NCBI GenBank assembly: GCA_009693235.1
Contig: SHXR01000004.1
Coordinates: 26,403 to 90,402, forward strand
Reading direction: 5' to 3'
From: Betaproteobacteria bacterium
GTDB taxonomy: Bacteria; Pseudomonadota; Gammaproteobacteria; Burkholderiales; SG8-39
DNA length: 64,000 nt
Shown here: positions 55,232 to 63,949 of the stretch, piece by piece
Position numbering within the stretch: the first letter of the stretch is position 1
Layout: every line of letters starts with the position of its first letter
The notes under the pieces: model-generated
What the model was told of the DNA's origin: nothing
The model's database searches: none
What the model saw: the letters and a program-made list of their open reading frames with translations, nothing else
Program-made: the position numbers and the translations under genes

Positions 55232-55347
55232 AGCAGCTCCAAGATCAGGGAAGGTCCGAAACGAGGTACCTTGCAATCATAATCCAATCGTTGCGAAGAA
55301 CGGGACGAACTGTTGGGATGCCATGCCGATCGGTGGAATCCTGCGAT

Positions 55348-55379
55348 GGTTGGAATGCGTTGCGCTATTCCACCCTACA
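55348..55379. repeat. REP-like palindrome in the livK/livH divergent region, copy 2
   Basis: GGTTGGAATGCGTTGCGCTA, then TTCCACCCTACA, is the reverse complement (two mismatches and an extra base) of the palindrome at 3376-3402. It has the same TGGAA...TTCCA core and could fold as a hairpin or bind a dimeric regulator. It lies in the only intergenic region between the divergent transporter genes. Confidence 0.55.
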
Positions 55380-55423
55380 ATCCCTAGCGACCAGGTCAAC
55401 AACGTTCGTTCCCACTCCGCCTC

Positions 55424-56311
55424 ATGCCAGTCGACGCCACCTATCTCCTGCAACTCACGCTGAACGGCCTCATGCTGGGGCTGATTTACGCACTCATCGC
55501 CGCGGGCCTCGCGCTGGTGTTCGGGGTGCTGGAGATCATCAACTTCGCGCATGGCGAACTCTTGATGGTCGGTGCCTATGTGATGGCGTTTGCGTTACCC
55601 GCGCTGGGTGGCCAATATATACCGGCCATGGCTGTCGCTCTGCTTGCATCCGCCTTGCTTGGGTTCGTCCTCTATCACGGCTTTCTCGCCCGCCTGCGTG
55701 ACAAAGACTTCGAGCGCTCCATCCTGGTAACAATGGGTATCTCGATGGTGCTGCTCTACGGCTGCCAATATCTGTTCTCGGCGACGCCCAAAATGGTGAA
55801 CACCGAGTTCGGCTTTGCAGGGATTGCGGTCGGTTCGATCAAGATCACTTGGACCCGAGTGATCGCCGCCGGGCTCGCGATCATGGCCTTTGCGTTCCTC
55901 TGGTTCATCTTGTTTCGCACGCAGTTCGGTCGCGCCATGCGCGCCGTGTCCATCAATCGCGAAGCAGCGCTGATGGTGGGCGTTCGACCGCAGTCGGTCG
56001 CTCGCAATGCAGTCGTTATCGCGACCGTTCTTTGCGGGTTGGCCGGCGCCGCGCTCGCACCGATCCATCTCGTGCAGCCGATCATGGGCCAGTTCCTCCT
56101 CTTCAAGGCGTTTGCGCTCATCATCATCGGTGGACTGGGCAGCATGTCCGGCGCCATTTTTGCGGGCCTTGCACTGGGCATCCTTGAGAGCTGGATCGGC
56201 GGTTTCTTCGACATCATTTGGCAGGAGGTCGCCGGATTTATCGTCATGATGGCGGTGCTCTTGGTGCGCCCGCAGGGGCTGTTCGGACAAGCTGCGGTGC
56301 GGACCGGCTGA
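55424..56311 (+). CDS. livH: Branched-chain amino acid-type ABC transporter permease LivH
   Basis: This is the first permease of the second LIV importer, 295 residues with eight or so hydrophobic segments and the LivH signature LVFGVLEIINFAHGELLMVGAY. It is divergent to its receptor gene. livM, livG and livF follow within a few bases, and the operon then continues into hydantoinase genes. Confidence 0.92.
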   Translation: MPVDATYLLQLTLNGLMLGLIYALIAAGLALVFGVLEIINFAHGELLMVGAYVMAFALPALGGQYIPAMAVALLASALLGFVLYHGFLARLRDKDFERSILVTMGISMVLLYGCQYLFSATPKMVNTEFGFAGIAVGSIKITWTRVIAAGLAIMAFAFLWFILFRTQFGRAMRAVSINREAALMVGVRPQSVARNAVVIATVLCGLAGAALAPIHLVQPIMGQFLLFKAFALIIIGGLGSMSGAIFAGLALGILESWIGGFFDIIWQEVAGFIVMMAVLLVRPQGLFGQAAVRTG

Positions 56312-56312
56312 T

Positions 56313-57275
56313 ATGGGGCGTTCGAAGCAACTGGAGGCGGCCGGTGTCGTCATCGCCGTCGCACTCCTCATTTTCTTGCCGCGCGTGAGTTCCGATTACG
56401 TCGTCGGCATCGCGATTACTGCCTTTACGTTTACCGTTGCCGCGGCCGCGCTGAACCTCGTGTACGGCTATGGTGGGCTGCTTTCCTTTGCACAACTCGC
56501 GTTCTGGGGCATCGGTGGTTACTGCACCGCCCTTTGGGTGATGGACGCGGGCGGCTCATTTTGGACCGGGCTCGCCTTGGCGGCGGGTTTGAATGCGGTG
56601 CTCGCGATTGCAGTCGGGTGGCCGGCCCTGCGATTGCATCGGGATTCGTTTGTCATCGTGACCCTCGCCTTTTCATTGCTCACCTTTCTGGTCGCGCGTG
56701 ACTGGGTGGGCCTGACACGCGGGCCGCTTGGCTTACCTGGTCTGCCTGCGCCGACCCTTTTTGGAACCAAACTCGCCAGTACCCAAAGCATCTATTACCT
56801 GTCCCTCGCGTTCCTCGTCGCCTCGCTTGGCGTTCTGTATGCCATCGTCACCTCCCGCATCGGCCGGACCCTCCTTGCTCTCAAGCAGAACCAGCCGCTT
56901 GGCCTCGCGCACGGCGTCTCGCCAACGCCCTATAAATTGTTTGCGTTTGCAGTGAGCGCCGCGTTGACCGGCATGGCGGGCGGCATCCAAGTGTTTTATT
57001 TGAAGATCGTCGATCCCTCGATCCTCGACTTCTATTACATCCAGGCGTGGTTGATCATGGTGATCATCGGAGGCGCCGGCACGTTCTGGGGCGTGGTCAT
57101 CGCCGGCCTAGTCATGGCGGCGCTGCCCGAAGTCCTGCGGTTTTCCAACGAGTTGCGCATGGTGATCTATGGCGCCATCCTGGTGGTCGCGGTCCTCGCG
57201 CTGCCGCAGGGCATCGCCGGATGGTTGCGGGAGCGACGCATCGCGCGCTTGCGCGCCACGATCGAGCGCGCTTGA
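56313..57275 (+). CDS. livM: Branched-chain amino acid-type ABC transporter permease LivM
   Basis: This is the second permease (320 residues), one base after the livH stop. The LivM signature (ALNLVYGYGGLLSFAQLAFW) and polytopic hydrophobicity are clear. No defects are seen. Confidence 0.92.
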   Translation: MGRSKQLEAAGVVIAVALLIFLPRVSSDYVVGIAITAFTFTVAAAALNLVYGYGGLLSFAQLAFWGIGGYCTALWVMDAGGSFWTGLALAAGLNAVLAIAVGWPALRLHRDSFVIVTLAFSLLTFLVARDWVGLTRGPLGLPGLPAPTLFGTKLASTQSIYYLSLAFLVASLGVLYAIVTSRIGRTLLALKQNQPLGLAHGVSPTPYKLFAFAVSAALTGMAGGIQVFYLKIVDPSILDFYYIQAWLIMVIIGGAGTFWGVVIAGLVMAALPEVLRFSNELRMVIYGAILVVAVLALPQGIAGWLRERRIARLRATIERA

Positions 57276-57277
57276 CC

Positions 57278-58042
57278 ATGATCCCGCTGCTCTCCGTTAC
57301 CGGCCTGGCCAAATCCTATCAAGGGGTGCGTGCCGTCGATGGCGTGTCATTCGAGATGCATGCGAATGAAATCGTCGGCATCATTGGTCCGAATGGCTCA
57401 GGCAAAAGTACTACGGTCGACTGCATCACCGGCTTTCAGACCGCGGATGCGGGCGATGTTCGAATGGAAGGCGCGCCATTGCAGGCGCTCGCGGCATGGC
57501 AGATTGCCCGGGCCGGATTGATGCGGACCTTTCAGACCGTGCGTGTCTACGAGCAATTGACCCTGGAAGAAAATCTCCTTGCGGCCATGGCGCAATTTGA
57601 TGCGACGAACTGGTTGGATGCGCTGTTTCGTACGCCCAGGCTGCGCGCCGCCGACAGCAGCGCGCGTGCCCGTGCGCGGACACTCATTAACATGGCGGGC
57701 CTCACCCGCTACCACGACGCGCCGGTGGGAATTCTGTCCTATGGACAGAAAAAACTCGTCGCGTTGATCTCTGCCCTCATGCCCAAACCACGCCTGGTCA
57801 TCCTCGATGAACCGGTCGCAGGCGTCAATCCAACCCGGATCCGCGAGATCGAGGCGGCGCTCCGGTTGTTACGCGATGAAGGCGAAACGTTTCTCATCAT
57901 CGAGCACAATATGGATTTCATCATGAACCTCTGCGATCGGGTCATCGTGTTCGATCAAGGCCGCAAACTCACCGAGGGCACGCCCGCCGCCGTGCATGCA
58001 GACGCCAGAGTCCTGGAGGCCTATCTTGGCGTGCGCCCTTGA
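57278..58042 (+). CDS. livG: Branched-chain amino acid-type ABC transporter, ATP-binding protein LivG
   Basis: This is the ATPase (254 residues) of the second LIV system, with GPNGSGKST, the SYGQKK signature and LVILDEPVAGV intact. The ATG at 57278 is two bases after livM. The frame extends upstream to 57047, but only over livM sequence. Its last codons overlap the start of livF. Confidence 0.92.
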   Translation: MIPLLSVTGLAKSYQGVRAVDGVSFEMHANEIVGIIGPNGSGKSTTVDCITGFQTADAGDVRMEGAPLQALAAWQIARAGLMRTFQTVRVYEQLTLEENLLAAMAQFDATNWLDALFRTPRLRAADSSARARARTLINMAGLTRYHDAPVGILSYGQKKLVALISALMPKPRLVILDEPVAGVNPTRIREIEAALRLLRDEGETFLIIEHNMDFIMNLCDRVIVFDQGRKLTEGTPAAVHADARVLEAYLGVRP

Positions 58043-58757
58043 CATCCGTGCGCTGACCGCAGGCTACGGCGATCTGCCGGTCGTGCATGACTTCTCGGCC
58101 GCCATCGAAGCGGGCACCGTCACGACGCTGATTGGCGGCAATGGCGCCGGCAAATCCACGTTGATGCGCGCGCTCTTCGGCACCTGCCGCCTCTTTGCCG
58201 GTGAAATTATTTTTCTAGGCGTGCCGATCGAGCGTATGCATCCGTGGGAACGGCTGGCCCATGGCATCGGTTTGGTGCCGCAGGGACGCTGCAATTTCGC
58301 ATCGATGCGGGTTGCGGAGAATTTCAAGATGGCGTGCTATTCGCTCCAGCGTGCGGACCATGATCGGGCCATTGCGCGTACGCTTCAGCTCTTTCCAGCC
58401 CTCAAACCCAAGATGTCAGTCATGGCAGGCAACCTTTCGGGCGGTGAGCAGCAGATGCTCGAAATGGCGATGGTCATGGTGCCCTCACCCAAGTTGCTGC
58501 TGCTCGATGAACCCTCACTCGGACTGTCTCCCAAAATGCAACAAGACGTGTTTTCGATGGCGCGGCAAGTCGCCTCAATCGGCGTGACCGTGCTGATGGT
58601 CGAACAGAATGCGCACGGCGCGTTGCTCGCCTCCGACACTGCCATTGTTCTTGAACTGGGCCGCAACGTGCTGGCCGGACCCGCCAATGCGGTGATCCGC
58701 GATCCACGCATTCGCCTTGCATACCTCGGTGAACGCAGCACGGAGCGCCTCTCATGA
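58026..58757 (+). CDS. livF: Branched-chain amino acid-type ABC transporter, ATP-binding protein LivF
   Basis: This is the second ATPase (243 residues) with GGNGAGKST, LSGGEQQMLE and LLLLDEPSLGL. There is no ATG near the conserved beginning (LDIRALTAGYGDL). A TTG at 58026, 6 bases after GGAGG (58015-58019) inside livG, fits best, and the next ATG upstream (57996) lies deeper in livG without a site. It overlaps hyuA by four bases. Confidence 0.9.
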   Translation: MACALDIRALTAGYGDLPVVHDFSAAIEAGTVTTLIGGNGAGKSTLMRALFGTCRLFAGEIIFLGVPIERMHPWERLAHGIGLVPQGRCNFASMRVAENFKMACYSLQRADHDRAIARTLQLFPALKPKMSVMAGNLSGGEQQMLEMAMVMVPSPKLLLLDEPSLGLSPKMQQDVFSMARQVASIGVTVLMVEQNAHGALLASDTAIVLELGRNVLAGPANAVIRDPRIRLAYLGERSTERLS

Positions 58758-60847
58758 CCGTGCAACATTCAACGCGACTGGCCGTCGATATCGGCGGCAC
58801 GTTCACCGACGTGGCCCTCGAACACGCCGGTGAGCGATCGAGCATCAAGGTGCTCACCACACCGCAAACGCCCGAAACCGGCGTGCTTACCGGCATCGAT
58901 GCGATTCTCGCGCGCACCAAGTTGGCCCCTGATGCGATCGATGCGCTGATCCACGGCACCACCCTTGCCACCAACGCCATCATCGAAAGGAAGGGGGCGC
59001 GCACCGCACTGCTCGCCACCGAGGGTTTTCGGGATGCGATCGAAATGGCGTTTGAAAATCGCTTCGAGCAGTACGACATTCTGATGGACAAGCCCCCGCC
59101 ACTGGTCCCACGGACCCTGCGCCTCTCAGTACCGGAACGGATCGACGCGCGCGGCAACGTGGTGAAACCGCTTGATGAAGAAGCGGTCCGTCAGCTCGTG
59201 CCACTCCTCAAGCGCGAGAAGATCGAATCGATCGCGATTGGCTTTCTGCATTCCTACGCATGGCCGGTCCATGAAGAGCGCGCCCGGGATTTGTTGCGCG
59301 CCGCGCTTCCGGAACTGTGGATCACGCTTTCTTCGGAAGTGAGCCCGGAGATTCGTGAATATGAGCGCTGGTCGACCGCCTGTGCCAATGCGTATGTGCA
59401 GCCGGTGATGGCGGGCTATCTTGGCCGTTTGCGTGAATCGCTGCAGTCGCGCGGCTTTCGCTGTCCGGTCTTTTTGATTACTTCGGCAGGTGGCCTTTGC
59501 ACCCTGGAAACAGCCCAAGCCTATCCCATCAAACTCGTTGAATCGGGGCCGGCCGGTGGGGCGATCCTCGCCTCGCGCCTTGCCCAACAGTGCGGCGTCG
59601 CGCGGGTGCTGTCCTTCGACATGGGCGGCACCACTGCCAAAATATGTCTCATCGATGATGGCGAGCCGCAATACGCTCGTGCGTTCGAAGTCGCGCGGCA
59701 ATATCGCTTTCTCAAAGGCAGCGGCCTGCCGCTTAGAATTCCGGTGGTCGAAATGGTGGAGATCGGCGCCGGCGGCGGATCGATTGCGAAGGTCGACGCC
59801 ATGCGGCGCATCACGGTGGGCCCGGAAAGCGCCGGCGCGGAACCAGGTCCGGCGTGTTACGGCCGCGGCGGAACGGAGCCGACCGTCACCGATGCCGATG
59901 TGGTCATGGGTGCGGTGGATCCGCAGCGCTTCGCGGGCGGATCCATTCGTCTCGATCCGGCACGCTCAGCCTTGGCCATCGAACATCGACTCGGTGCGGC
60001 ACTTGGCTTCACCGCCGCACAGGGGGCGTTCGGCATCGTCGAAGTGGTCGAAGAAAATATGGCCAACGCGGCGCGCGTGCATGCCGTCGAGCGCGGCATG
60101 GAGTTGGCCGGACGCACGCTGATCGCCTTTGGCGGGGCGGCGCCATTGCACGCGGCACGGCTGGCCGAGAAGCTTGGCATCGATGAAGTCATGATCCCAA
60201 CCGGCGCGGGCGTGGGCTCAGCGGTAGGCTTTCTGCTTGCACCGGTTGCCTATGAATCGGTGCGTACGCGCTTTACGCCGCTCGATGCGTCATTCGATCC
60301 TGCCGCCGTGAACGCGATGCGCCATGCCATGCGTGAAGAGGCCACGCAATTCGTGCGACGCGGTGCCGCCAAGGGCGCGCTCAGCGAAGCTTGGACGGCC
60401 GATATGCGCTATCAAGGTCAAGGACATGACCTGACGGTGTCGATTCCCGCTGTCGATTTCACCGCTGATGCGATCGCCACCCTCGAAAAGCTCTTTATCG
60501 CGGAGTACGAACGCGTCTTCGGCATCCATATCCCCGACATGAAGGTCGAAATCATGAGCTGGGCCGTACGCGTCGCGGCGCCCGCACCGCCCTTGCCGCC
60601 TTGCCCGCCAATGCCTGCCCGGGTGGCCGCTCAATCAGCGGGGAGTCGTGAATTGTTCGATCCACGCACTGGCCGCAGCAGCCCGGTTCCACTATATTGG
60701 CGGCTTGACCTTGCTGCTGGCGCAGCGATGGTGGGACCTGCGATCATTGCCGAAGATGAGACCTCCACGCTGGTACCGGCCGGATTCTCTGCCCGCATCA
60801 ATGCGCTGGGATACATTGTGATGACACGGCACAAGAGTGCCGGATAA
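58754..60847 (+). CDS. Hydantoinase/oxoprolinase family protein, subunit A (HyuA)
   Basis: This is the ATP-binding subunit of an enzyme that opens a five-membered imide or lactam ring (N-methylhydantoinase, oxoprolinase) or carboxylates small ketones. The ASKHA-fold phosphate motif DIGGTFTDV (12-20) and the second-half MGGTTAKI motif are present, and the 697-residue length matches HyuA. It overlaps livF by four bases, so the transporter and ring-opening enzyme are one operon. No acetone carboxylase gamma subunit is present, which argues against that role. Confidence 0.88.
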   Translation: MTVQHSTRLAVDIGGTFTDVALEHAGERSSIKVLTTPQTPETGVLTGIDAILARTKLAPDAIDALIHGTTLATNAIIERKGARTALLATEGFRDAIEMAFENRFEQYDILMDKPPPLVPRTLRLSVPERIDARGNVVKPLDEEAVRQLVPLLKREKIESIAIGFLHSYAWPVHEERARDLLRAALPELWITLSSEVSPEIREYERWSTACANAYVQPVMAGYLGRLRESLQSRGFRCPVFLITSAGGLCTLETAQAYPIKLVESGPAGGAILASRLAQQCGVARVLSFDMGGTTAKICLIDDGEPQYARAFEVARQYRFLKGSGLPLRIPVVEMVEIGAGGGSIAKVDAMRRITVGPESAGAEPGPACYGRGGTEPTVTDADVVMGAVDPQRFAGGSIRLDPARSALAIEHRLGAALGFTAAQGAFGIVEVVEENMANAARVHAVERGMELAGRTLIAFGGAAPLHAARLAEKLGIDEVMIPTGAGVGSAVGFLLAPVAYESVRTRFTPLDASFDPAAVNAMRHAMREEATQFVRRGAAKGALSEAWTADMRYQGQGHDLTVSIPAVDFTADAIATLEKLFIAEYERVFGIHIPDMKVEIMSWAVRVAAPAPPLPPCPPMPARVAAQSAGSRELFDPRTGRSSPVPLYWRLDLAAGAAMVGPAIIAEDETSTLVPAGFSARINALGYIVMTRHKSAG

Positions 60848-60860
60848 TGGGCCTACGACC

Positions 60861-62609
60861 ATGAATGCCTTCACCGACCAGACCGACGCCTCGCTTGCGC
60901 AGATCCGCATGCAGGTGATGTGGGACCGGCTCATCGCGGTCGCCGAAGAACAGGCCCTCACCCTGATTCGCACCGGCTTCTCGACTTCCACCCGCGAGGC
61001 GGGCGATGTCTCGGCCGGTGCGTTCGACGCCAAGGGACGCATGCTCGCGCAGGCGATCACCGGCACGCCCGGCCATGTGAATGCAATGGCGCGCGCGGTG
61101 CGGCACTTTCTCGATAAATTTCCTACCGAGACGATGCGCGATGGCGATGTGTTCTTCACCAACGATCCGTGGAAAGGCACCGGCCACCTGCACGACTTCA
61201 CCTTCGTCACACCAACCTATCACAACGGCAAACTTGCGGGACTGTTCGCCTCCACCTGCCATGTGGTCGATGTCGGCGGCCGCGGCATGGGTCCGGATTC
61301 CCGGCAAGTCTATGAAGAAGGTATCTACATTCCGCTGATGCGCTTCGCCAAAGCGGGGGTGGTCGATGCCTCGATCATGGAAATCATTCGCGAGAATGTG
61401 CGCGAACCGACCCAGGTAATCGGTGATCTGTTTTCGCTCGCTGCCTGCAACAAGGTGGGCGGTCGCCGGCTGATCGCGATGATGGATGAGTTCAAGCTCG
61501 ACTCGCTCGATGAACTCGCCCGCCACATCCTTCAGCGTTCGTATGAAGCAAGCCTGGCCGCGATTCGCAAGATTCCGTTCGGCACGTACCACAACGAATT
61601 GATGGCAGATGGTTACGACAAGCCGATCAAGCTCGTTGCCGCACTCACGGTCGGCCCTACCGGCATCGATGTGGATTTCACCGGCACTTCGGGCATTTCC
61701 GCATTCGGCATCAACGTGCCGTTTTGCTACACCGAAGCCTATTCAAGCTTTGGCATCAAATGCATCGTGGCGCCGAAGATCCCGAACAACGAAGGCTCGC
61801 TGTCAGTGATCCGCGTGACCGCGCCGGACCACTGCATCCTCAATGCGAAACATCCGGCACCGGTGGCCACGCGCCACATTACCGGTCAATTATTGCCCGA
61901 TCTCATGTTTGGGTGCCTGGCCGAGGCGTTGAAGGATGCGGTACCGGCCGAAGGCACCTCATGTCTGTGGAATCTGTTTGCCATGGGCGGTGATAGCCGG
62001 ATTGAGGCGGATATCGATGTCATCGCGAAAAGCAAGCCGTTCAACGTCATGAGCTTCCATTCGGGTGGCACCGGTGCGCGACCCGGCAAGGACGGCCTCT
62101 CGGCCACCGCGTTTCCAAGCGGCGTGAAGAATTGTCCGGTCGAAATCACCGAAGCGCTCTCCCCTATTCTCGTGACCCGCAAGGAATATCGGGTCGATTC
62201 CGGCGGCCCCGGACAATTCCGCGGCGGACTGGGACAGGTGATGGAAGCCATTCATCTCGATGACGATCCGTTTATGATCAGCGCGAACTACGATCGGGTG
62301 GACTTTGCTCCGCGCGGCCGGGACGGCGGCCGCGATGGCGCCAAAGGCATCGTGCGGCTGGGCACAGGCACGCTGTTACGCGGCAAAGGTCAGCAAACGA
62401 TCCCTGCCCACCAGTCGTTCGTCATTGAAGCACCCGGTGGCGGTGGACTCGGTGATCCGATGGCGCGCGACCCGGCGTTGGTGGCTGACGATGTGCGCGC
62501 CGGGCTGGTCTCATTGCAATCAGCGGCACGCGATTATGGGGTGATCTGTACAACGGACGGCGACCTCGACCGCGTCGCCACCACACAGCTGCGCAAACGC
62601 GCCGGTTGA
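60861..62609 (+). CDS. Hydantoinase/oxoprolinase family protein, subunit B (HyuB)
   Basis: This is the partner subunit (582 residues) that completes the ATP-dependent ring-opening enzyme. HyuB features include NDPWKGTGHLHDFTFVTP, HVVDVGGRGMG and the GGPGQFRGGLGQV region near the C-terminal third. The ATG at 60861 or a GTG at 60837 could start it. It follows hyuA by 13 bases. Confidence 0.88.
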   Translation: MNAFTDQTDASLAQIRMQVMWDRLIAVAEEQALTLIRTGFSTSTREAGDVSAGAFDAKGRMLAQAITGTPGHVNAMARAVRHFLDKFPTETMRDGDVFFTNDPWKGTGHLHDFTFVTPTYHNGKLAGLFASTCHVVDVGGRGMGPDSRQVYEEGIYIPLMRFAKAGVVDASIMEIIRENVREPTQVIGDLFSLAACNKVGGRRLIAMMDEFKLDSLDELARHILQRSYEASLAAIRKIPFGTYHNELMADGYDKPIKLVAALTVGPTGIDVDFTGTSGISAFGINVPFCYTEAYSSFGIKCIVAPKIPNNEGSLSVIRVTAPDHCILNAKHPAPVATRHITGQLLPDLMFGCLAEALKDAVPAEGTSCLWNLFAMGGDSRIEADIDVIAKSKPFNVMSFHSGGTGARPGKDGLSATAFPSGVKNCPVEITEALSPILVTRKEYRVDSGGPGQFRGGLGQVMEAIHLDDDPFMISANYDRVDFAPRGRDGGRDGAKGIVRLGTGTLLRGKGQQTIPAHQSFVIEAPGGGGLGDPMARDPALVADDVRAGLVSLQSAARDYGVICTTDGDLDRVATTQLRKRAG

Positions 62610-62633
62610 ACCGATCGGTCAAAGGAGAAAGCA

Positions 62634-63659
62634 ATGCGAGTCAGTGCAGGATTGCCCACCGGAATGGAAGGCCTCACCTATCCGATTCCCTTCTCGGATC
62701 CGGAACGCGTTGCCGAGATTGCGCTTGCCGCCGAGCGTCTGGGATACGACTCGGTGTGGGGCAATGACCACATGACGACCCAACATTATGTGCGCGAGGA
62801 ATTCCCGGTTCCGCCACGGTTCTGGGAACCCCTGATTACCTACGCATACCTTGCCGGCATCACCAAGACACTTCGCTTTGGCACCGGCATTCTGGTGCTG
62901 CCGATGCGCCGCGACATCGTGGCGGTCGCCAAGCAACTTTGCACGCTCGATCACTTTTCCGGCGGCCGCCTGGAAATAGGCGTCGGCATCGGCGCTTATC
63001 GCGAGGAGTTCGATGCCGTGCAACCGGACTCGCCTTTGCAGCGGGGCGATATCGTGACCGAAGGCGTGCGGGCGATGAAGAAGCTTTTCACCGAACGCGT
63101 TTCGTCATTCGAAGGCGATTTCTATCGGTATCGCGATGTCGAATTCTTTCCGAAACCAAAGCAAGCGAATATTCCCATCCTCATCGGCGGCAACAATCAC
63201 AACAATATTCGCCGCGCGGTGGAGCACGCCGATGGATGGTTGCCGGCGGGCGTCCATCTCAGTCAAATCAAGACCGGCGTGGCACTGATGAAGCAACTTG
63301 CCGACCATGCCGGGCGCGATTGGCGCACACTCGAAGTGGCGCCACAATTCATCGTGCGTATCGACAAGACCCGTGCGAAGGCGGTCGATGCATTCCAGAA
63401 GAGCCAGATGTACAAGCATCTCGTCTCGCTCAGGAAATCAACGCTCAAAGGGCAAGGCGACATCAAAATGGAAGATTCCAATCTCATTGGCACACCGGCC
63501 GAGATCATCGAGAAGGCATTGGCCTATCGCGATGCGGGCGTGACGCATCTCTTGGGACTTTATTTCGCCGCGGGCTCAGTTCCCGATCTCATCGATCAGA
63601 TGACGATGTTCGCCGAAGAAGTCATCCCGCATATCACCTCCCGTCAGCCGGGTCGCTAG
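62634..63659 (+). CDS. LLM-class (luciferase-like) flavin-dependent oxidoreductase
   Basis: This is a 341-residue TIM-barrel enzyme of the bacterial luciferase family, which uses reduced FMN or F420. The features GYDSVWGNDHMTT, LRFGTGILVLPMRRDIV and GVGIGAYREEFDAV are typical. AAAGGAG precedes the ATG. As the gene after hyuAB it may oxygenate the compound before or after ring opening, but family members vary widely. The operon's remaining gene is a degenerate ABC fragment. Confidence 0.86.
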   Translation: MRVSAGLPTGMEGLTYPIPFSDPERVAEIALAAERLGYDSVWGNDHMTTQHYVREEFPVPPRFWEPLITYAYLAGITKTLRFGTGILVLPMRRDIVAVAKQLCTLDHFSGGRLEIGVGIGAYREEFDAVQPDSPLQRGDIVTEGVRAMKKLFTERVSSFEGDFYRYRDVEFFPKPKQANIPILIGGNNHNNIRRAVEHADGWLPAGVHLSQIKTGVALMKQLADHAGRDWRTLEVAPQFIVRIDKTRAKAVDAFQKSQMYKHLVSLRKSTLKGQGDIKMEDSNLIGTPAEIIEKALAYRDAGVTHLLGLYFAAGSVPDLIDQMTMFAEEVIPHITSRQPGR

Positions 63660-63661
63660 GC

Positions 63662-63949
63662 ATGGAGGCCACTCGCGCACCGTTACTGGAACTCGAAGAG
63701 ATCAGTGTGCGAATCGGCGCCGTGCGCGCACTCTCCAATCTCAATGGGTTTGTGCGCAAAGGCGAACGCTTTGCCATCGTGGGCGCGGAGCGCGCCGGGA
63801 AGACTACCGTACTGGAGAGCATCGCCGAACGCCGTATCCCGCATGCGGGCGCGTTGCCCACGCCTGCTGCGCCAAATACCGCAGAGAGAATCAAGCCACC
63901 ACCTGCAACGCCCGCTCGATTCCCGGCAGGTCGTCAATACCGCCGATGA
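63662..63949 (+). pseudogene. Truncated ABC ATPase (LivG/F-like) remnant
   Basis: The first about 60 residues resemble an ABC ATPase (LLELEEISVRIGAVRALSNL) with a degenerate Walker A GAERAGKTT at 41-49. The sequence then loses all family similarity after GKTTVLESIAERR and runs into low-complexity proline/alanine codons and a stop. Signature and Walker B are absent. It is therefore a 5' remnant. Its 3' end overlaps a gene entering from the other strand. Confidence 0.7.

Noticed and set aside
58754..62609. Acetone carboxylase alpha/beta subunits
   Set aside because: The gamma subunit is missing and the LIV transporter plus LLM context points to hydantoinase/oxoprolinase-type chemistry.
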